Shown: piece after piece, positions 54,998 to 64,000 of the stretch
Layout: each line of letters opens with the position of its first letter
How positions within the stretch are numbered: the first letter of the stretch is position 1
Assembly (NCBI GenBank): GCA_963545485.1
Contig: CAUUJG010000005.1
Location: forward strand, 1-64,000
Reading direction: 5' to 3'
Length of the DNA stretch: 64,000 bases
Source of the DNA: CAUTUX01 sp963545485
GTDB lineage: Bacteria > Bacillota > Clostridia > Christensenellales > CAG-917
Made by a program: the position numbers and the translations under genes
Notes under the pieces: model-generated
What the model saw: the letters and a program-made list of their open reading frames with translations, nothing else
The model's database searches: none
What the model was told of the DNA's origin: nothing

Positions 54998-57900
54998 ATG
55001 ACAAAATTAAAATTTAAAAATGCTTTAAGATTTTTCTGTATAGTAGTTTCGGCACTTGTTATTTCTGCAATGATGTTCGTTGCTTGCACAAAAAAAACGA
55101 AACCTTCTCAGCAGACGAAACCTAACACTCCTGCCCAACAGGAAGAAATGACCAAAGATCTAATTCTTCCGAACTCTGACTTTAAGGTTACAGAAGCCAA
55201 AGACAATAAGTACCCTGCAAATATTAAAAGCTGGTCAAAGAAAAACATCCGTGGAAATATTGAAAGCAAAATAAATGCCGGTGCTATAGAAACTGCTCCA
55301 GAGAAATACAAAGAACACTCAAAGTCATGGGGAGATGAAAAAGGAGATAATTCTGAACTGTATTCAAAAATCAAAAGCAATTCTAATCTTCCTTCAAAAC
55401 TCGCCATGATTCATACCCCTAAAGTTAAAAAAGAAGATGACAGTAAATATGAAGGTGCCTCGGCTTATTCATTATCTAATGAATTTGAACTTGAAGGTGG
55501 ATATTTATATAAATTTTCAATTGATGTAATGACTGATCAGTTGGAAGGCTATGAAGAAACAAATGACTATTACAAAGAAAAAGTAAAAAAGCCTGGTGCT
55601 TGGCTCTCATTAACAAACTCAACAAGATCAACTTTCAGGCACATAAATACAAATGGAACATGGAAAACATACACATTCTATATGCAAGCTCCATCAAGCG
55701 ATGCAAAATCAAAGCTAAAATTTGAAATGTCATTAGGTAACTTAGATCGACCATCTTCATTTGAAAAAGGTTATCTCACATCTGGATATGCGTTCTTTGG
55801 AAATTTAAAGATAGAAAAAATTGCTAAAGACAAAATGTCTCAAGTTATGAATGAAGCAAAAGCATCGGATAAAGAGGTTACAAGAATTACAGATTTGCGT
55901 TTCCTTAATGGCGATTTCAAACACTATAACGATACATATATTTCTCAAGGTTCTGCTCCTGACTTTTTTACAACAAGACGTGGTACAGATAAGAATGATC
56001 CTAATCCTCCTGATGTTTCTGCCAGAAACCTTGTAATGGATTCAGATAAGTTCATACAAAGGTGGGATAACTTTGGTAACGATTTTTATTCTCCTGCAGG
56101 ACCTACTGGAGTATTAAGAAAAAATTCTGCTCAATTCTCAGAATTATATAAAGCTAATGACATTGTTAAAAATATGCCATCCGGAGTAGATGGTAGATAC
56201 TACATCATGTCGCAGTCTCTTATGTCAGCACAAGAGCTACAAACCAAAAATAAGATTGTACTTGAACCTCACAAAAAATACAGAATCTCAATGTGGTTAT
56301 ACACATACAATATTCACGGTGCTGGCGTTGACCTAGTTCTAAGAGGTGCAAATACAAAAGACATCGTAATTAAAGGCATATCAAAAAATCAAAGCAAATT
56401 TGACACTGTTAAAGAAGGATATCTTGATCCGGGTCGTGATCCGTTTGCAACAGATGGTAGATCAAATGGTGGGTGGAAAGAATATATTTTTGAAATTGAA
56501 TCAAATCTCTCTTATTCACAAGAATATACACTAGGGGTAGCTCTTGGTAGTGGCGGTCCTAAGGCTAATAAAGCAATTAAATACAATCATTTTACCAATG
56601 ACGGTAAAATTGCAGAAAAAACATTGTATAACGGAAATGGAACATTTTCCTCCGGTTATGCTTTTGTTGCTGGCATGAAGTTTGAAACCATTGATTCTCT
56701 TTCAATTGCTCCAAACGCCACTGAAGATACAATAACTGGAAACTACTATGTTGACGGTGATGATAAACAAAAAATCGCTGTAAGGTTGGAAAATACAAAT
56801 ACTAATACCAACACAAATCACAGCGACAACTTCTCCTATAATCTTGACGTAGATAATAAATTTGCGAAAGGAACAGAAGGGATTCCTGGTGGTTGGAAAC
56901 TTAAAGAACCCAAAAATGAGAATGATGATTATTTGATTCAACCTTCATGGGCAAAGGCCGGTCTTGTGGATTTAAAAAATCCTACATACAATGATGAATT
57001 AAAAAAACAGCTCGGTGATACAAAACTCCCTGAACTTCCATTTGATACTCCAAACAATAAAGTAATGATGTTATCCATGAAGAATAACCAGTCATCTTTA
57101 TTTATGGACACAAAAGATGGATTTGAACTTAACCCCCTATCATCAACAAGAGTGTCATTCTATATGCACACTGCACTAGCTGATAAAAATCTCAAAAATG
57201 CATATGTACAACTAATATCAAAAGACGAAAACGGAAAAGAAAAAGTTCTCTCTACTTTCAGTGATTTTAAAACTCATGACAAAAATAATTTTTATAATAA
57301 CTGGCGTGAGATATCAATGTATATAAACAATACAAGCCGTAAAAAATTAAAATATTATCTCCGTGTCTCTTTGGGTAAAGCCGATAAACGTTTTGCTCAT
57401 GCTGATTCAGCACTCGGCACAATGTTCTTCACGCAGCCTACATTTACAGATATAAGCGAAAATGTATACTCAACTGTTTCTGCAAGTGGAGACGCAATTA
57501 AAAAATACGAAGATAAATCTTCTGTAAGAGAACAGATTTCAAACACTTCTTTTAATCAATTTGATAATAAAAATGGTCGTGCAGATATTGATGAAAATGG
57601 ACACTTGAAAAACGGAACAGCTGATCCTAAAGGATGGGAGATTTCAGATAAAACATTAAAAGATCCTAACCTTGTTAATGGTGTCGTTGAATATGAGAGA
57701 GATAGCTCTACTTATCCTGGAACAAATCCTGCTGTAAATAGATTCAAAAAGGGTCATAATATCGACAATGTCTTCGGTGCTGACAGTAATTTATTTGATA
57801 AACCTTATGCAGATGAAGATCTTGATACTAATCCAAAATACAGCGACAGCTATACATATGATGTAGATAAATATGGCTATAATGGACCTAATATGCTAGC

Positions 57901-59467
57901 GATGGGTAGCAAAAATGATTCAACAAAGTTTTCTTTTGGATATACTTCAAGCAAAAAAACTCTTGACGCAAATTCATTCTATGAAATTACCGTTTATGCA
58001 AAGAGTGTAAAAAATGCAAATTTCTCCATGTACATAACAAATAGCAGCGGTGTTACTCCAATCGGTCCATCAAAGAAGCTTCTTGTTCAAAAAGGCACAA
58101 CTCAAATGACTGCTTACAAATTTTACATCAGAACAGGTGTTGATTCGGTAACAATGCAACTTAATTTCTGGCTTGGCTACAATGAAAAGAAGTTCTCTGC
58201 TGATGATATAGGTGACTCAAGTATATCTCCTAAAAGTAGTGGCTATGCCCTATTCGATCATGTAAGTTTAAACAAAATAGATGAAAAATCATTTAATGAT
58301 GCAGCTATTGATGCAAAAACTGCAAAACTTGAACTTTCAAGATCAAACTTCGATATTACCGATGTTGATCCTTCAAAGAGAAATGAACTTAAGAATCCTA
58401 CAGATTGGACAACTGAAGCTGATGACACTAAAAAATCATCAACTGGTTTATTAACCTCAAATGATGCTGAACTAGATAAGAAAGAAGATGTTGAAGATAC
58501 TGAAATAGATGAATCAAAATACTTCAAATCATTTGGAAAAGAAAAATATACTGATGATAAATTCAAACCAACCCAAGATGAACTTGTTGATGCAAAATCT
58601 GATTATCCAGGTCTATCTGACACAGAAATTTCAAAGATACTAAGTATCAAAAAATATACAGCTTACATCAAGAAACATTGGTTAGAAGCTACAAGTGACA
58701 ATGTTCGCACATCAAACAGCAATAACAATTCAAACTTCACTATCTATAACAGTGAAGAAACTACAACTGTTGTTAAAAAGAAAAACTTTAAGCTTGAAAA
58801 AGAAAGCACATATAAGATTTCTATTACTTTGCGTACAAAGATTGTTCGTAACGAAACTGATACTGATGAAGATTTCAAAAAGCGTGGTGCTTATCTAAAA
58901 ATGAAATTTAATTCAAATGATAACTCTCCTGTAGAGTTTGAAGCTATTCAGACTGAAACATATAAGACATATACATTCTATTTGAGAACCCAAAATACAG
59001 ATGTCTCTCAAGTTTCTCTCATGATGTCATTAGGTCGTCAAAATGCTAAGAAAGAGGATAATATTGCACAAAGAACTGCAGGATGGGCATTCATTGACAC
59101 TGTATCCATTCAAAAAGTTTCAAATGAAGAGTTCGATGAATCAAAGAATAATGAATATACGATTTCAAGAAAATTAAATGACAAAGCTGAAAAAGGTTCA
59201 AAAGACAAAACACCTGATGTAAATAGTAATAAACCTAAAGCAAGATTTAATACTGAGATGCTCTGGTGGATGATTCCAACTATTATCCTCGGTGTACTTA
59301 TTATTGTTGTTCTAGTAATTGCAATTTACAACAAAGTACACAAAAAGACCGGCAAAGGCTTTATGGAATACATGCGAGATGATATATCTGATTCCGCTCT
59401 AGAAGATAAACATAAGCTCTATGAAAGTTTTGATGATGATTCTCCAGGATCGACAGATACTAAATGA
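54998..59467 (+). CDS. Giant repeat-containing lipoprotein with C-terminal membrane anchor
   Basis: A 1489-residue exported protein. It has a signal peptide with lipobox FVAC (Cys30) and five beta-rich modules ending near residues 275, 560, 815, 1090 and 1370. Each contains an aromatic WKTYTFYMQ-like strand and closes with a G-Y-A-F-x-x-x-x-I pattern (for example SGYAFFGNLKIEKI). These look like CBM4/9-like carbohydrate-binding sandwiches, but this is by pattern only. A membrane helix (about 1421-1446) and a short charged tail end it, so both ends would be membrane-tied. Clear GGAG ribosome site. Confidence 0.8.
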   Translation: MTKLKFKNALRFFCIVVSALVISAMMFVACTKKTKPSQQTKPNTPAQQEEMTKDLILPNSDFKVTEAKDNKYPANIKSWSKKNIRGNIESKINAGAIETAPEKYKEHSKSWGDEKGDNSELYSKIKSNSNLPSKLAMIHTPKVKKEDDSKYEGASAYSLSNEFELEGGYLYKFSIDVMTDQLEGYEETNDYYKEKVKKPGAWLSLTNSTRSTFRHINTNGTWKTYTFYMQAPSSDAKSKLKFEMSLGNLDRPSSFEKGYLTSGYAFFGNLKIEKIAKDKMSQVMNEAKASDKEVTRITDLRFLNGDFKHYNDTYISQGSAPDFFTTRRGTDKNDPNPPDVSARNLVMDSDKFIQRWDNFGNDFYSPAGPTGVLRKNSAQFSELYKANDIVKNMPSGVDGRYYIMSQSLMSAQELQTKNKIVLEPHKKYRISMWLYTYNIHGAGVDLVLRGANTKDIVIKGISKNQSKFDTVKEGYLDPGRDPFATDGRSNGGWKEYIFEIESNLSYSQEYTLGVALGSGGPKANKAIKYNHFTNDGKIAEKTLYNGNGTFSSGYAFVAGMKFETIDSLSIAPNATEDTITGNYYVDGDDKQKIAVRLENTNTNTNTNHSDNFSYNLDVDNKFAKGTEGIPGGWKLKEPKNENDDYLIQPSWAKAGLVDLKNPTYNDELKKQLGDTKLPELPFDTPNNKVMMLSMKNNQSSLFMDTKDGFELNPLSSTRVSFYMHTALADKNLKNAYVQLISKDENGKEKVLSTFSDFKTHDKNNFYNNWREISMYINNTSRKKLKYYLRVSLGKADKRFAHADSALGTMFFTQPTFTDISENVYSTVSASGDAIKKYEDKSSVREQISNTSFNQFDNKNGRADIDENGHLKNGTADPKGWEISDKTLKDPNLVNGVVEYERDSSTYPGTNPAVNRFKKGHNIDNVFGADSNLFDKPYADEDLDTNPKYSDSYTYDVDKYGYNGPNMLAMGSKNDSTKFSFGYTSSKKTLDANSFYEITVYAKSVKNANFSMYITNSSGVTPIGPSKKLLVQKGTTQMTAYKFYIRTGVDSVTMQLNFWLGYNEKKFSADDIGDSSISPKSSGYALFDHVSLNKIDEKSFNDAAIDAKTAKLELSRSNFDITDVDPSKRNELKNPTDWTTEADDTKKSSTGLLTSNDAELDKKEDVEDTEIDESKYFKSFGKEKYTDDKFKPTQDELVDAKSDYPGLSDTEISKILSIKKYTAYIKKHWLEATSDNVRTSNSNNNSNFTIYNSEETTTVVKKKNFKLEKESTYKISITLRTKIVRNETDTDEDFKKRGAYLKMKFNSNDNSPVEFEAIQTETYKTYTFYLRTQNTDVSQVSLMMSLGRQNAKKEDNIAQRTAGWAFIDTVSIQKVSNEEFDESKNNEYTISRKLNDKAEKGSKDKTPDVNSNKPKARFNTEMLWWMIPTIILGVLIIVVLVIAIYNKVHKKTGKGFMEYMRDDISDSALEDKHKLYESFDDDSPGSTDTK

Positions 59468-59477
59468 ATAAACTAAA

Positions 59478-59505
59478 ATAAGAGCCAAGTGGCTCTTATT
59501 TTTTT
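59478..59505 (+). terminator. Rho-independent terminator of the giant lipoprotein
   Basis: Perfect nine-pair stem ATAAGAGCC/GGCTCTTAT with loop AAGT, followed by seven Ts, 10 bp after the stop. Confidence 0.95.
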
Positions 59506-59614
59506 ATATTCTCTTCCATATATCTGCCTTCATTCGTCAATGACTCCAAAATCTTTAAAAATCATTCTTAACAATCTCTGCATAATTATGGTATTTTAAA
59601 TAGAGGTGAAAATT

Positions 59615-60661
59615 ATGAATATTCCAGAGTATATTTCTAAAGAAAGAATCCCGGTGTCTACACCGGAAAGTATTGTTGATAAAAACGGCAATGCAATATT
59701 TGGCACTTTTGATACGCAGTTTAAAAACTTGAATCTACTTGATTGTAAAAAACCATGCGGTATAGCATCCAATAAATCGAGACTTACCGAGTGGGAAGCA
59801 TTTGAAGTGAATTTTGATGAATGTAGTATAGTAAGTGCTGTATATAATACTGCGGCATTAGGATTCTCTATTATTGTCTTCTATGATAAAAAAACTAAAA
59901 AAGTATATTCATGGCAGAACTATGGGAAAACACATGTCGCATCAAATTTAATAAATGACAACTCTTATTTCAAAACAAAAAAATCAGATGTATATATAGA
60001 AAATCATTTAGATATTGGCAAAGCCTTTGCAAGAGAAAGTGCAATAAATAAAAAATTCGGTAGCATTAAATTTGAAATCACTGCAGAAAGAGTCTCCCCT
60101 ATCTCAAATGTTTCAATTCCATTTGGAAAAAATAAGCCTTTATATTCAGAAAAAGACTTTTTCAAAGCAAGTGGCTATGTTGAAGTGAATGGAAAAAGAT
60201 ACGAGTCAAATGCAAATAGTACTGCTATAATTGATGACCATAAAGGATACTATCCGTTCAAAGCTCACTATGACTGGCTTACGACCATGGGTAAAATAAA
60301 AATTGACGGCACAGATCAATATTTTGGTTTCAATTTAACAAGAAATCAATCAATCGATCAGGATAAATATAATGAAAATATTGTTTGGTTAGAAAATTCA
60401 GCTTTTCCTCTAACTCCAGTGTCCTTTATTCATGATAAAAAGAATAAAAATGTCTGGTATGTAAAAGATGAGAAAGGTCTTGTAGATATCAAATATGTAA
60501 TAGATGGAAAGTTCAGAATTGGATTGCATTTACTCTTCATTGATATTTCTTATGATTTAGTTTTTGGAACTATCTATGGAACAATAAAAGACTACAACGG
60601 TAAAGAATATAAATTAGACGGTTTAACTGGTATAGGCGAAGACAAGACAACTAGAATTTAA
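59615..60661 (+). CDS. DUF2804 family protein
   Basis: A 348-residue cytosolic beta-rich protein of the DUF2804 type. The C-terminal GFNLTRNQSIDQDKYNENIVW and KLDGLTGIGED are characteristic, as is the N-terminal NLLDCKKPCG. The family is related to calycin-like or lipocalin-like proteins and its function is unknown. ATG 59615 has AGAGG eight bases upstream; a GTG at 59606 overlaps that site. It follows the terminator of the giant lipoprotein, so it has its own promoter. Confidence 0.8.
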   Translation: MNIPEYISKERIPVSTPESIVDKNGNAIFGTFDTQFKNLNLLDCKKPCGIASNKSRLTEWEAFEVNFDECSIVSAVYNTAALGFSIIVFYDKKTKKVYSWQNYGKTHVASNLINDNSYFKTKKSDVYIENHLDIGKAFARESAINKKFGSIKFEITAERVSPISNVSIPFGKNKPLYSEKDFFKASGYVEVNGKRYESNANSTAIIDDHKGYYPFKAHYDWLTTMGKIKIDGTDQYFGFNLTRNQSIDQDKYNENIVWLENSAFPLTPVSFIHDKKNKNVWYVKDEKGLVDIKYVIDGKFRIGLHLLFIDISYDLVFGTIYGTIKDYNGKEYKLDGLTGIGEDKTTRI

Positions 60662-60735
60662 ACTATTACGTACTATTTTTATAGATCATTATCACATGTC
60701 GCATTTTCATGTAAGATTTATTTTGTTCTATTTTG

Positions 60736-60760
60736 AACCTGTCAAAAATCCTGACAGGTT
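60736..60760. repeat. Perfect inverted repeat between convergent genes
   Basis: AACCTGTCA and TGACAGGTT, nine pairs with a seven-base loop, 75 bp after the DUF2804 stop and 46 bp from the YitT stop. No T-run follows on either strand, so a standard intrinsic terminator is not proven. Confidence 0.6.
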
Positions 60761-60805
60761 GGAATTGATAATAAATATTACTGCATCCCACTAATTCTCG
60801 TATTA

Positions 60806-61729
60806 CTAGCCAACAGTATCCATTTTTTCTTTTTCTACCACATCACGCTTAACTGCGTATTTATATTTCTTTGCTCCAACCATCTCTGAAATATCGCTTA
60901 TAGCTACAAATGCAGATGGGTCAATTTTTGCTATTATATCTTTAATTCTCACCACTTCAAATCTATTTACAACACAATACAACATCTTCATATTTTCGTT
61001 ACTAAAATACCCTACACAATCTAATACTGTAACACCCCTTCTAAGCTCTTCAGATATTGTATGTGCTATTTCTTCTTTTTTAGTTGTAATGATTGTACAC
61101 CCTTTAGCTTTATCAAATCCCTCAACAATAAAGTCAACCACCTTCAAACCAACAGCATATGAAACTACGGAATAAAGCCCTACTTTAAATTGATTTAAAA
61201 CAATACTCGCTATAGCATATAAAATAATATTAAACGCCATTACAAACTGTCCTATAGACATTCCAAGCTTCCTTGCAAAACATATTCCCATAACTTCAAT
61301 TCCATCAATTGCACCTCCATATCTGATCGTTAATCCACTTCCAAATCCAGATAGAAGTCCTCCAAAAACTGTTGCAAGGAACATGTCTCCCTTAATTGCT
61401 TTCAACACCACATTATCTATAAAAAATACACTTTTAAATAAAGCTGACCACACTGTATACGATATGATTGCAACTATTGAATAAATGATGAATCTAAAAT
61501 TCAACTTCTTAAACCCTAATAAAAATAAAGGTAAGTTAAAGCAAACAAGCAGTATGGCTATATGTGCCTTGGGAGCTACTGCTGATATGAATATTGAAAG
61601 TCCTGATATACCGCCATCAATTACTCCAAACGGCTGCAAAAAAAGAATTACACCCACAGCATTAATAAAACCAGCTATTATAAGCATCAAAACATTAACT
61701 GGAGAAATTCTAGTTTCTTTTTTGTTCAT
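60806..61729 (-). CDS. YitT family membrane protein (DUF161/DUF2179)
   Basis: A 307-residue protein with five or six membrane helices (about 10-215) of the YitT type, including GVIDGGISGLSIFI and RYGGAIDGIEVMG. A cytosolic C-terminal DUF2179 domain follows (about 220-295, CTIITTKKEEIAHTISEELRRGVTVLD), which is thought to sense a small ligand. Transport substrate unknown. It starts one base after the stop of the upstream gene. Confidence 0.9.
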   Translation of the reverse strand: MNKKETRISPVNVLMLIIAGFINAVGVILFLQPFGVIDGGISGLSIFISAVAPKAHIAILLVCFNLPLFLLGFKKLNFRFIIYSIVAIISYTVWSALFKSVFFIDNVVLKAIKGDMFLATVFGGLLSGFGSGLTIRYGGAIDGIEVMGICFARKLGMSIGQFVMAFNIILYAIASIVLNQFKVGLYSVVSYAVGLKVVDFIVEGFDKAKGCTIITTKKEEIAHTISEELRRGVTVLDCVGYFSNENMKMLYCVVNRFEVVRIKDIIAKIDPSAFVAISDISEMVGAKKYKYAVKRDVVEKEKMDTVG

Positions 61730-61730
61730 A

Positions 61731-62456
61731 CTAAATAACCATATAAAGTTTTAATACTTCATCAATCTGACCGACCAATTTTTCAAAAAGTCCATCATAC
61801 GAAAGACATCGTCTAATTGCCGTCCACATAGCTTTAATAAGTTCCGTATCTCTTGTGTCCATTGCTATTGTAAACCCTTCCATCATTCTTGTGTATTCAT
61901 TTCTGGACACTTTCCCAAGTCTAGTTGTCTCTCTAAGATTCTGAGTCAATTTATCAACATAGTATGCTAACTGCTGTCTTATTCCTTCATTTACAAAATC
62001 AATTTCTCTAGAATCTTGTTCAACTGGTTTTGTTACACCTTCAACTATTACTCTGCATAATTTGTTTGAGAACGGTATTAATACTTCTTCGTAGAATTTT
62101 CTAAAACTTTTTTGTTCATTTTCAGCCGGAAAATATATTTTAAGGAACTGCAACAAATCTATTGTATTATTATCAAATTCAACTAAAAGATTTAAAGTGA
62201 ATACAACACACTCATTATCTCCAACTGGCAAACTAAATATGTTCCGTCCCTGCACCTCATGCATCGCTTTTTTCTTTAAAGCAACATAACTAGTAGCTTC
62301 GCTACATTCTCTTACTGTATTTTTGATATCATCATAATATGCAATACATCTTAATAACCGTTTAATTTTCTTATCAACCACTAACAAACTACATTTTTTT
62401 AAGTCATCAAATGCCATTACTAATGCTTCAATTGCTTCGCTGTTTATCTCTCTCAT
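61731..62456 (-). CDS. Unrecognised helical cytosolic protein
   Basis: A 241-residue, mostly alpha-helical protein without signal or membrane segments. I recognise no motif. ATG 62456 has AAGGA upstream. It is directly followed by the YitT gene (one-base gap), so the two are an operon. Confidence 0.6.
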   Translation of the reverse strand: MREINSEAIEALVMAFDDLKKCSLLVVDKKIKRLLRCIAYYDDIKNTVRECSEATSYVALKKKAMHEVQGRNIFSLPVGDNECVVFTLNLLVEFDNNTIDLLQFLKIYFPAENEQKSFRKFYEEVLIPFSNKLCRVIVEGVTKPVEQDSREIDFVNEGIRQQLAYYVDKLTQNLRETTRLGKVSRNEYTRMMEGFTIAMDTRDTELIKAMWTAIRRCLSYDGLFEKLVGQIDEVLKLYMVI

Positions 62457-62506
62457 TTAAAAAATCCTTGCCATAGAAATTCGTTTAATTTATAATAACA
62501 CAATAC

Positions 62507-62580
62507 TGGAGCGTGGTGTAGTGGTAGCACACGAGACTCTGACTCTCTTGGTGTAGGTTCGATTCCTATCGCTCCTGCCA
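62507..62580 (+). tRNA. tRNA-Gln (anticodon CTG)
   Basis: A 74-nt cloverleaf. Anticodon loop CTCTGAC gives CTG (codon CAG), the D-stem is GTGT/GCAC, the T-loop TTCGATT, and CCA is encoded. The first acceptor position is U1 opposite U72 and the top pair of the anticodon stem is C27 opposite U43, both unpaired. Confidence 0.92.
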
Positions 62581-62586
62581 CAATTT

Positions 62587-62608
62587 GAACCTTTTGGGTT
62601 CTTTTTTT
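62587..62608 (+). terminator. Rho-independent terminator of tRNA-Gln
   Basis: GAACC-TTTTG-GGTTC stem followed by seven Ts, 6 bp after the tRNA. Confidence 0.8.
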
Positions 62609-62638
62609 ATTTCAATTTTAAATTACATCAATCTCAAA

Positions 62639-64000
62639 CTATGCTGTAAGCATTGTCCCAATTTGCTTTTTCATATTTCTGATATTAGATGCACTTATCT
62701 TCAAATTAATGCTGTTCTTTACTATTTCAAGCTGTCTCAATGTATTGTTTGCATTACTTACATTGCTCATGCCATTCATATATAAAGATTGCTTTTTCAT
62801 TTTATTCATTAAATTAGCAACCTTACCATACTCTCTCACTGAGACAAGTTCTTTCTTCATCTTTTTAAACATTTTTAGGTTATTATATTCTATCTTAACA
62901 AACGCTGGTCTCTTATCGACAACTGCTCTTCTTCCAGGTATTTCCTTAAAATCAACCGAATCTCCCTTAATTTTTTCCATCGCTTCTGCATGCAATTTTT
63001 TACTTAATGGATAAAATATCATAACAATAGCCATTAACGCCGCTGATATTGCTCCTATTATAAACACTAATCTGAACCAATTATTTGCTATATTAATCTT
63101 TTCCGATGTATATCTAAACGCTTTAAGTGCTTCAGCCGACAAATTTTCAGGGATCTGATAATCATATGGTTCATACCCAACAGCTTTCTGCAGTGGATAC
63201 ATAATAAGTCTTCCAATCGAAACAATAAATATTGGCATTGTTAATAAAAAGTTTTGCACATGCCCTTCATATCGTCTTCCACTTATACTTTGTTGATAGT
63301 CACATATGTCTCCCAACATAATAGGAATAAGCAATATTTCCGGAGTTATTCTCGCAAGGAAAAAAGCTAAAGTAATTATTACTGCCGACGGTGTTCCGTC
63401 TGGAATTCTATGAAGTCCCACTACTCCTAATGTTCCATACGATAATGCCATTAATCCCGTAAATATAACCAATATTAATCGCTTACTCATAAATCTGCTA
63501 AGTATTGGCAACATAATCATCGCCACAGTTACGCCAAAGCCTATAATTGTTAGAGGTAGACCACTTAAATCAAGTGCTAACTTTACAGTCGGTGCAAGCT
63601 TTGTTTGCAATATGATCCCCAAAAATTCCAGAGGAATAATTTTTAATGAACCGACTGTTAACGCCAGTGAAAATATAATTAGCGGTTTATTTGCAAATAA
63701 AGATTTCATTGTTGTTTTAAAATCCATCTTAGCCTGTTTTTCCGCCTTTACAACAAAAACTCTCTCTCTCACTCTTATAATTAGTAGCATGAATAAAACA
63801 CCTAAAATAGTGCTTATAAATCCTACGATTCTAGCTTCCCATAATTCACTACCCAAATACTTTGCACAAAATGTTCTTAATGGTCCTCTGATTACCTGCA
63901 ATATACTTGGAGCCGCTCCAAATATAAGTTGTATAGGGCTCATTATATCTATTCTTTCTTGTTGATGTGATGTTATAACGGTAGGGAATGTCTGATACAT
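62639..64000 (-). CDS. GPH-type (MFS_2) sugar/cation symporter, 5' end outside window
   Basis: The last 453 residues of a glycoside-pentoside-hexuronide-type transporter; the N-terminal helices lie beyond the right edge. About eight membrane helices are visible, and the family signature MLGDICDYQQSISGRRYEG is present before the last helices. A cytosolic C-terminal tail of about 110 residues (KMKKELVSVREYGKVANLMNK) is longer than usual and helical. Such carriers import glycosides with Na+ or H+. Substrate unknown. Confidence 0.85.
   Translation of the reverse strand: MYQTFPTVITSHQQERIDIMSPIQLIFGAAPSILQVIRGPLRTFCAKYLGSELWEARIVGFISTILGVLFMLLIIRVRERVFVVKAEKQAKMDFKTTMKSLFANKPLIIFSLALTVGSLKIIPLEFLGIILQTKLAPTVKLALDLSGLPLTIIGFGVTVAMIMLPILSRFMSKRLILVIFTGLMALSYGTLGVVGLHRIPDGTPSAVIITLAFFLARITPEILLIPIMLGDICDYQQSISGRRYEGHVQNFLLTMPIFIVSIGRLIMYPLQKAVGYEPYDYQIPENLSAEALKAFRYTSEKINIANNWFRLVFIIGAISAALMAIVMIFYPLSKKLHAEAMEKIKGDSVDFKEIPGRRAVVDKRPAFVKIEYNNLKMFKKMKKELVSVREYGKVANLMNKMKKQSLYMNGMSNVSNANNTLRQLEIVKNSINLKISASNIRNMKKQIGTMLTA

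Noticed and set aside
60736..60760. Bidirectional terminator between DUF2804 and YitT genes
   Set aside because: The stem is perfect but no T-run follows on either strand, so it is listed only as an inverted repeat.

Overview
The window is low-GC, Gram-positive-type bacterial DNA. Clostridia within Bacillota is the best guess, from the 16S sequence, a YerC-type TrpR-like regulator, a Na+/H+-type V-ATPase, a single-chain glycyl-tRNA synthetase, YitT, ROK and GPH families, lipoprotein signal peptides and the absence of any outer-membrane gene. Genus cannot be set by reading alone. Most genes lie on the minus strand.

Left core region (1-18,028). The 5' two thirds of a 16S rRNA gene run off the left edge, with a strong promoter. 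Then come yerC-cysK-mnmA (cysteine and tRNA thiolation), V-ATPase subunits B and D with a tRNA-Ala upstream, the glycolytic run pgk-tpiA-gpmI, and on the plus strand tandem leuA-like and cimA-like synthases. Next is a minus-strand operon coaX-hom-malQ-PPTase-acpP, in which a pantothenate kinase (CoA supply), the enzyme that uses CoA to charge acyl carrier protein, and a carrier protein are co-transcribed. A superoxide dismutase and a tRNA-Ser(CGA) end the region.

Accessory island (about 18,029-38,740), between tRNA-Ser and glyS. The left part (to 30.8 kb) is built as cassettes. Minus-strand gene blocks are each followed by full, partial or decayed copies of a repeat of about 330 bp that is bounded by two terminator-like hairpins, and one partial copy abuts the CCA end of tRNA-Ser. 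Three G10 tracts lie in this part. Two sit inside the -35/-10 spacer of near-identical promoters driving leucine-rich-repeat and SHOCT membrane proteins. The third lies inside the mod gene of a type III restriction-modification system and currently puts it out of frame. Together they look like a phase-variable cassette array. The other cargo is a GIY-YIG-like protein, an alpha/beta hydrolase of different base composition, an isochorismatase-like hydrolase, a frameshifted membrane protein and a probable small RNA. The right part (30.8-38.7 kb) carries a translationally coupled macro-domain/PD-(D/E)XK nuclease pair, a membrane protein with a SpoT-like HD domain, a T4-endonuclease-V-like protein next to a broken DUF1722 gene, and a three-gene operon of a coiled-coil protein, a ClpB-like AAA+ unfoldase and a radical-SAM activating enzyme. 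I regard the last as a candidate undescribed system.

Right core region (38,955-64,000). It holds glyS, a surface papain-like protease, a glycerol-3-phosphate-dehydrogenase-like operon (GlpA-like/FAD oxidoreductase/DUF1667), a PutP-like Na+ symporter with an odd alpha/beta-hydrolase-like tail, a run of ROK kinase, aldo/keto reductase, MreB-like protein, Maf and Ppx/GppA, a 1489-residue lipoprotein with five repeated modules, a DUF2804 protein, a YitT-type membrane protein, tRNA-Gln, and a GPH-type sugar transporter cut by the right edge. Several core promoters place the start codon 7-10 nt after the -10 box, which suggests leaderless mRNAs.
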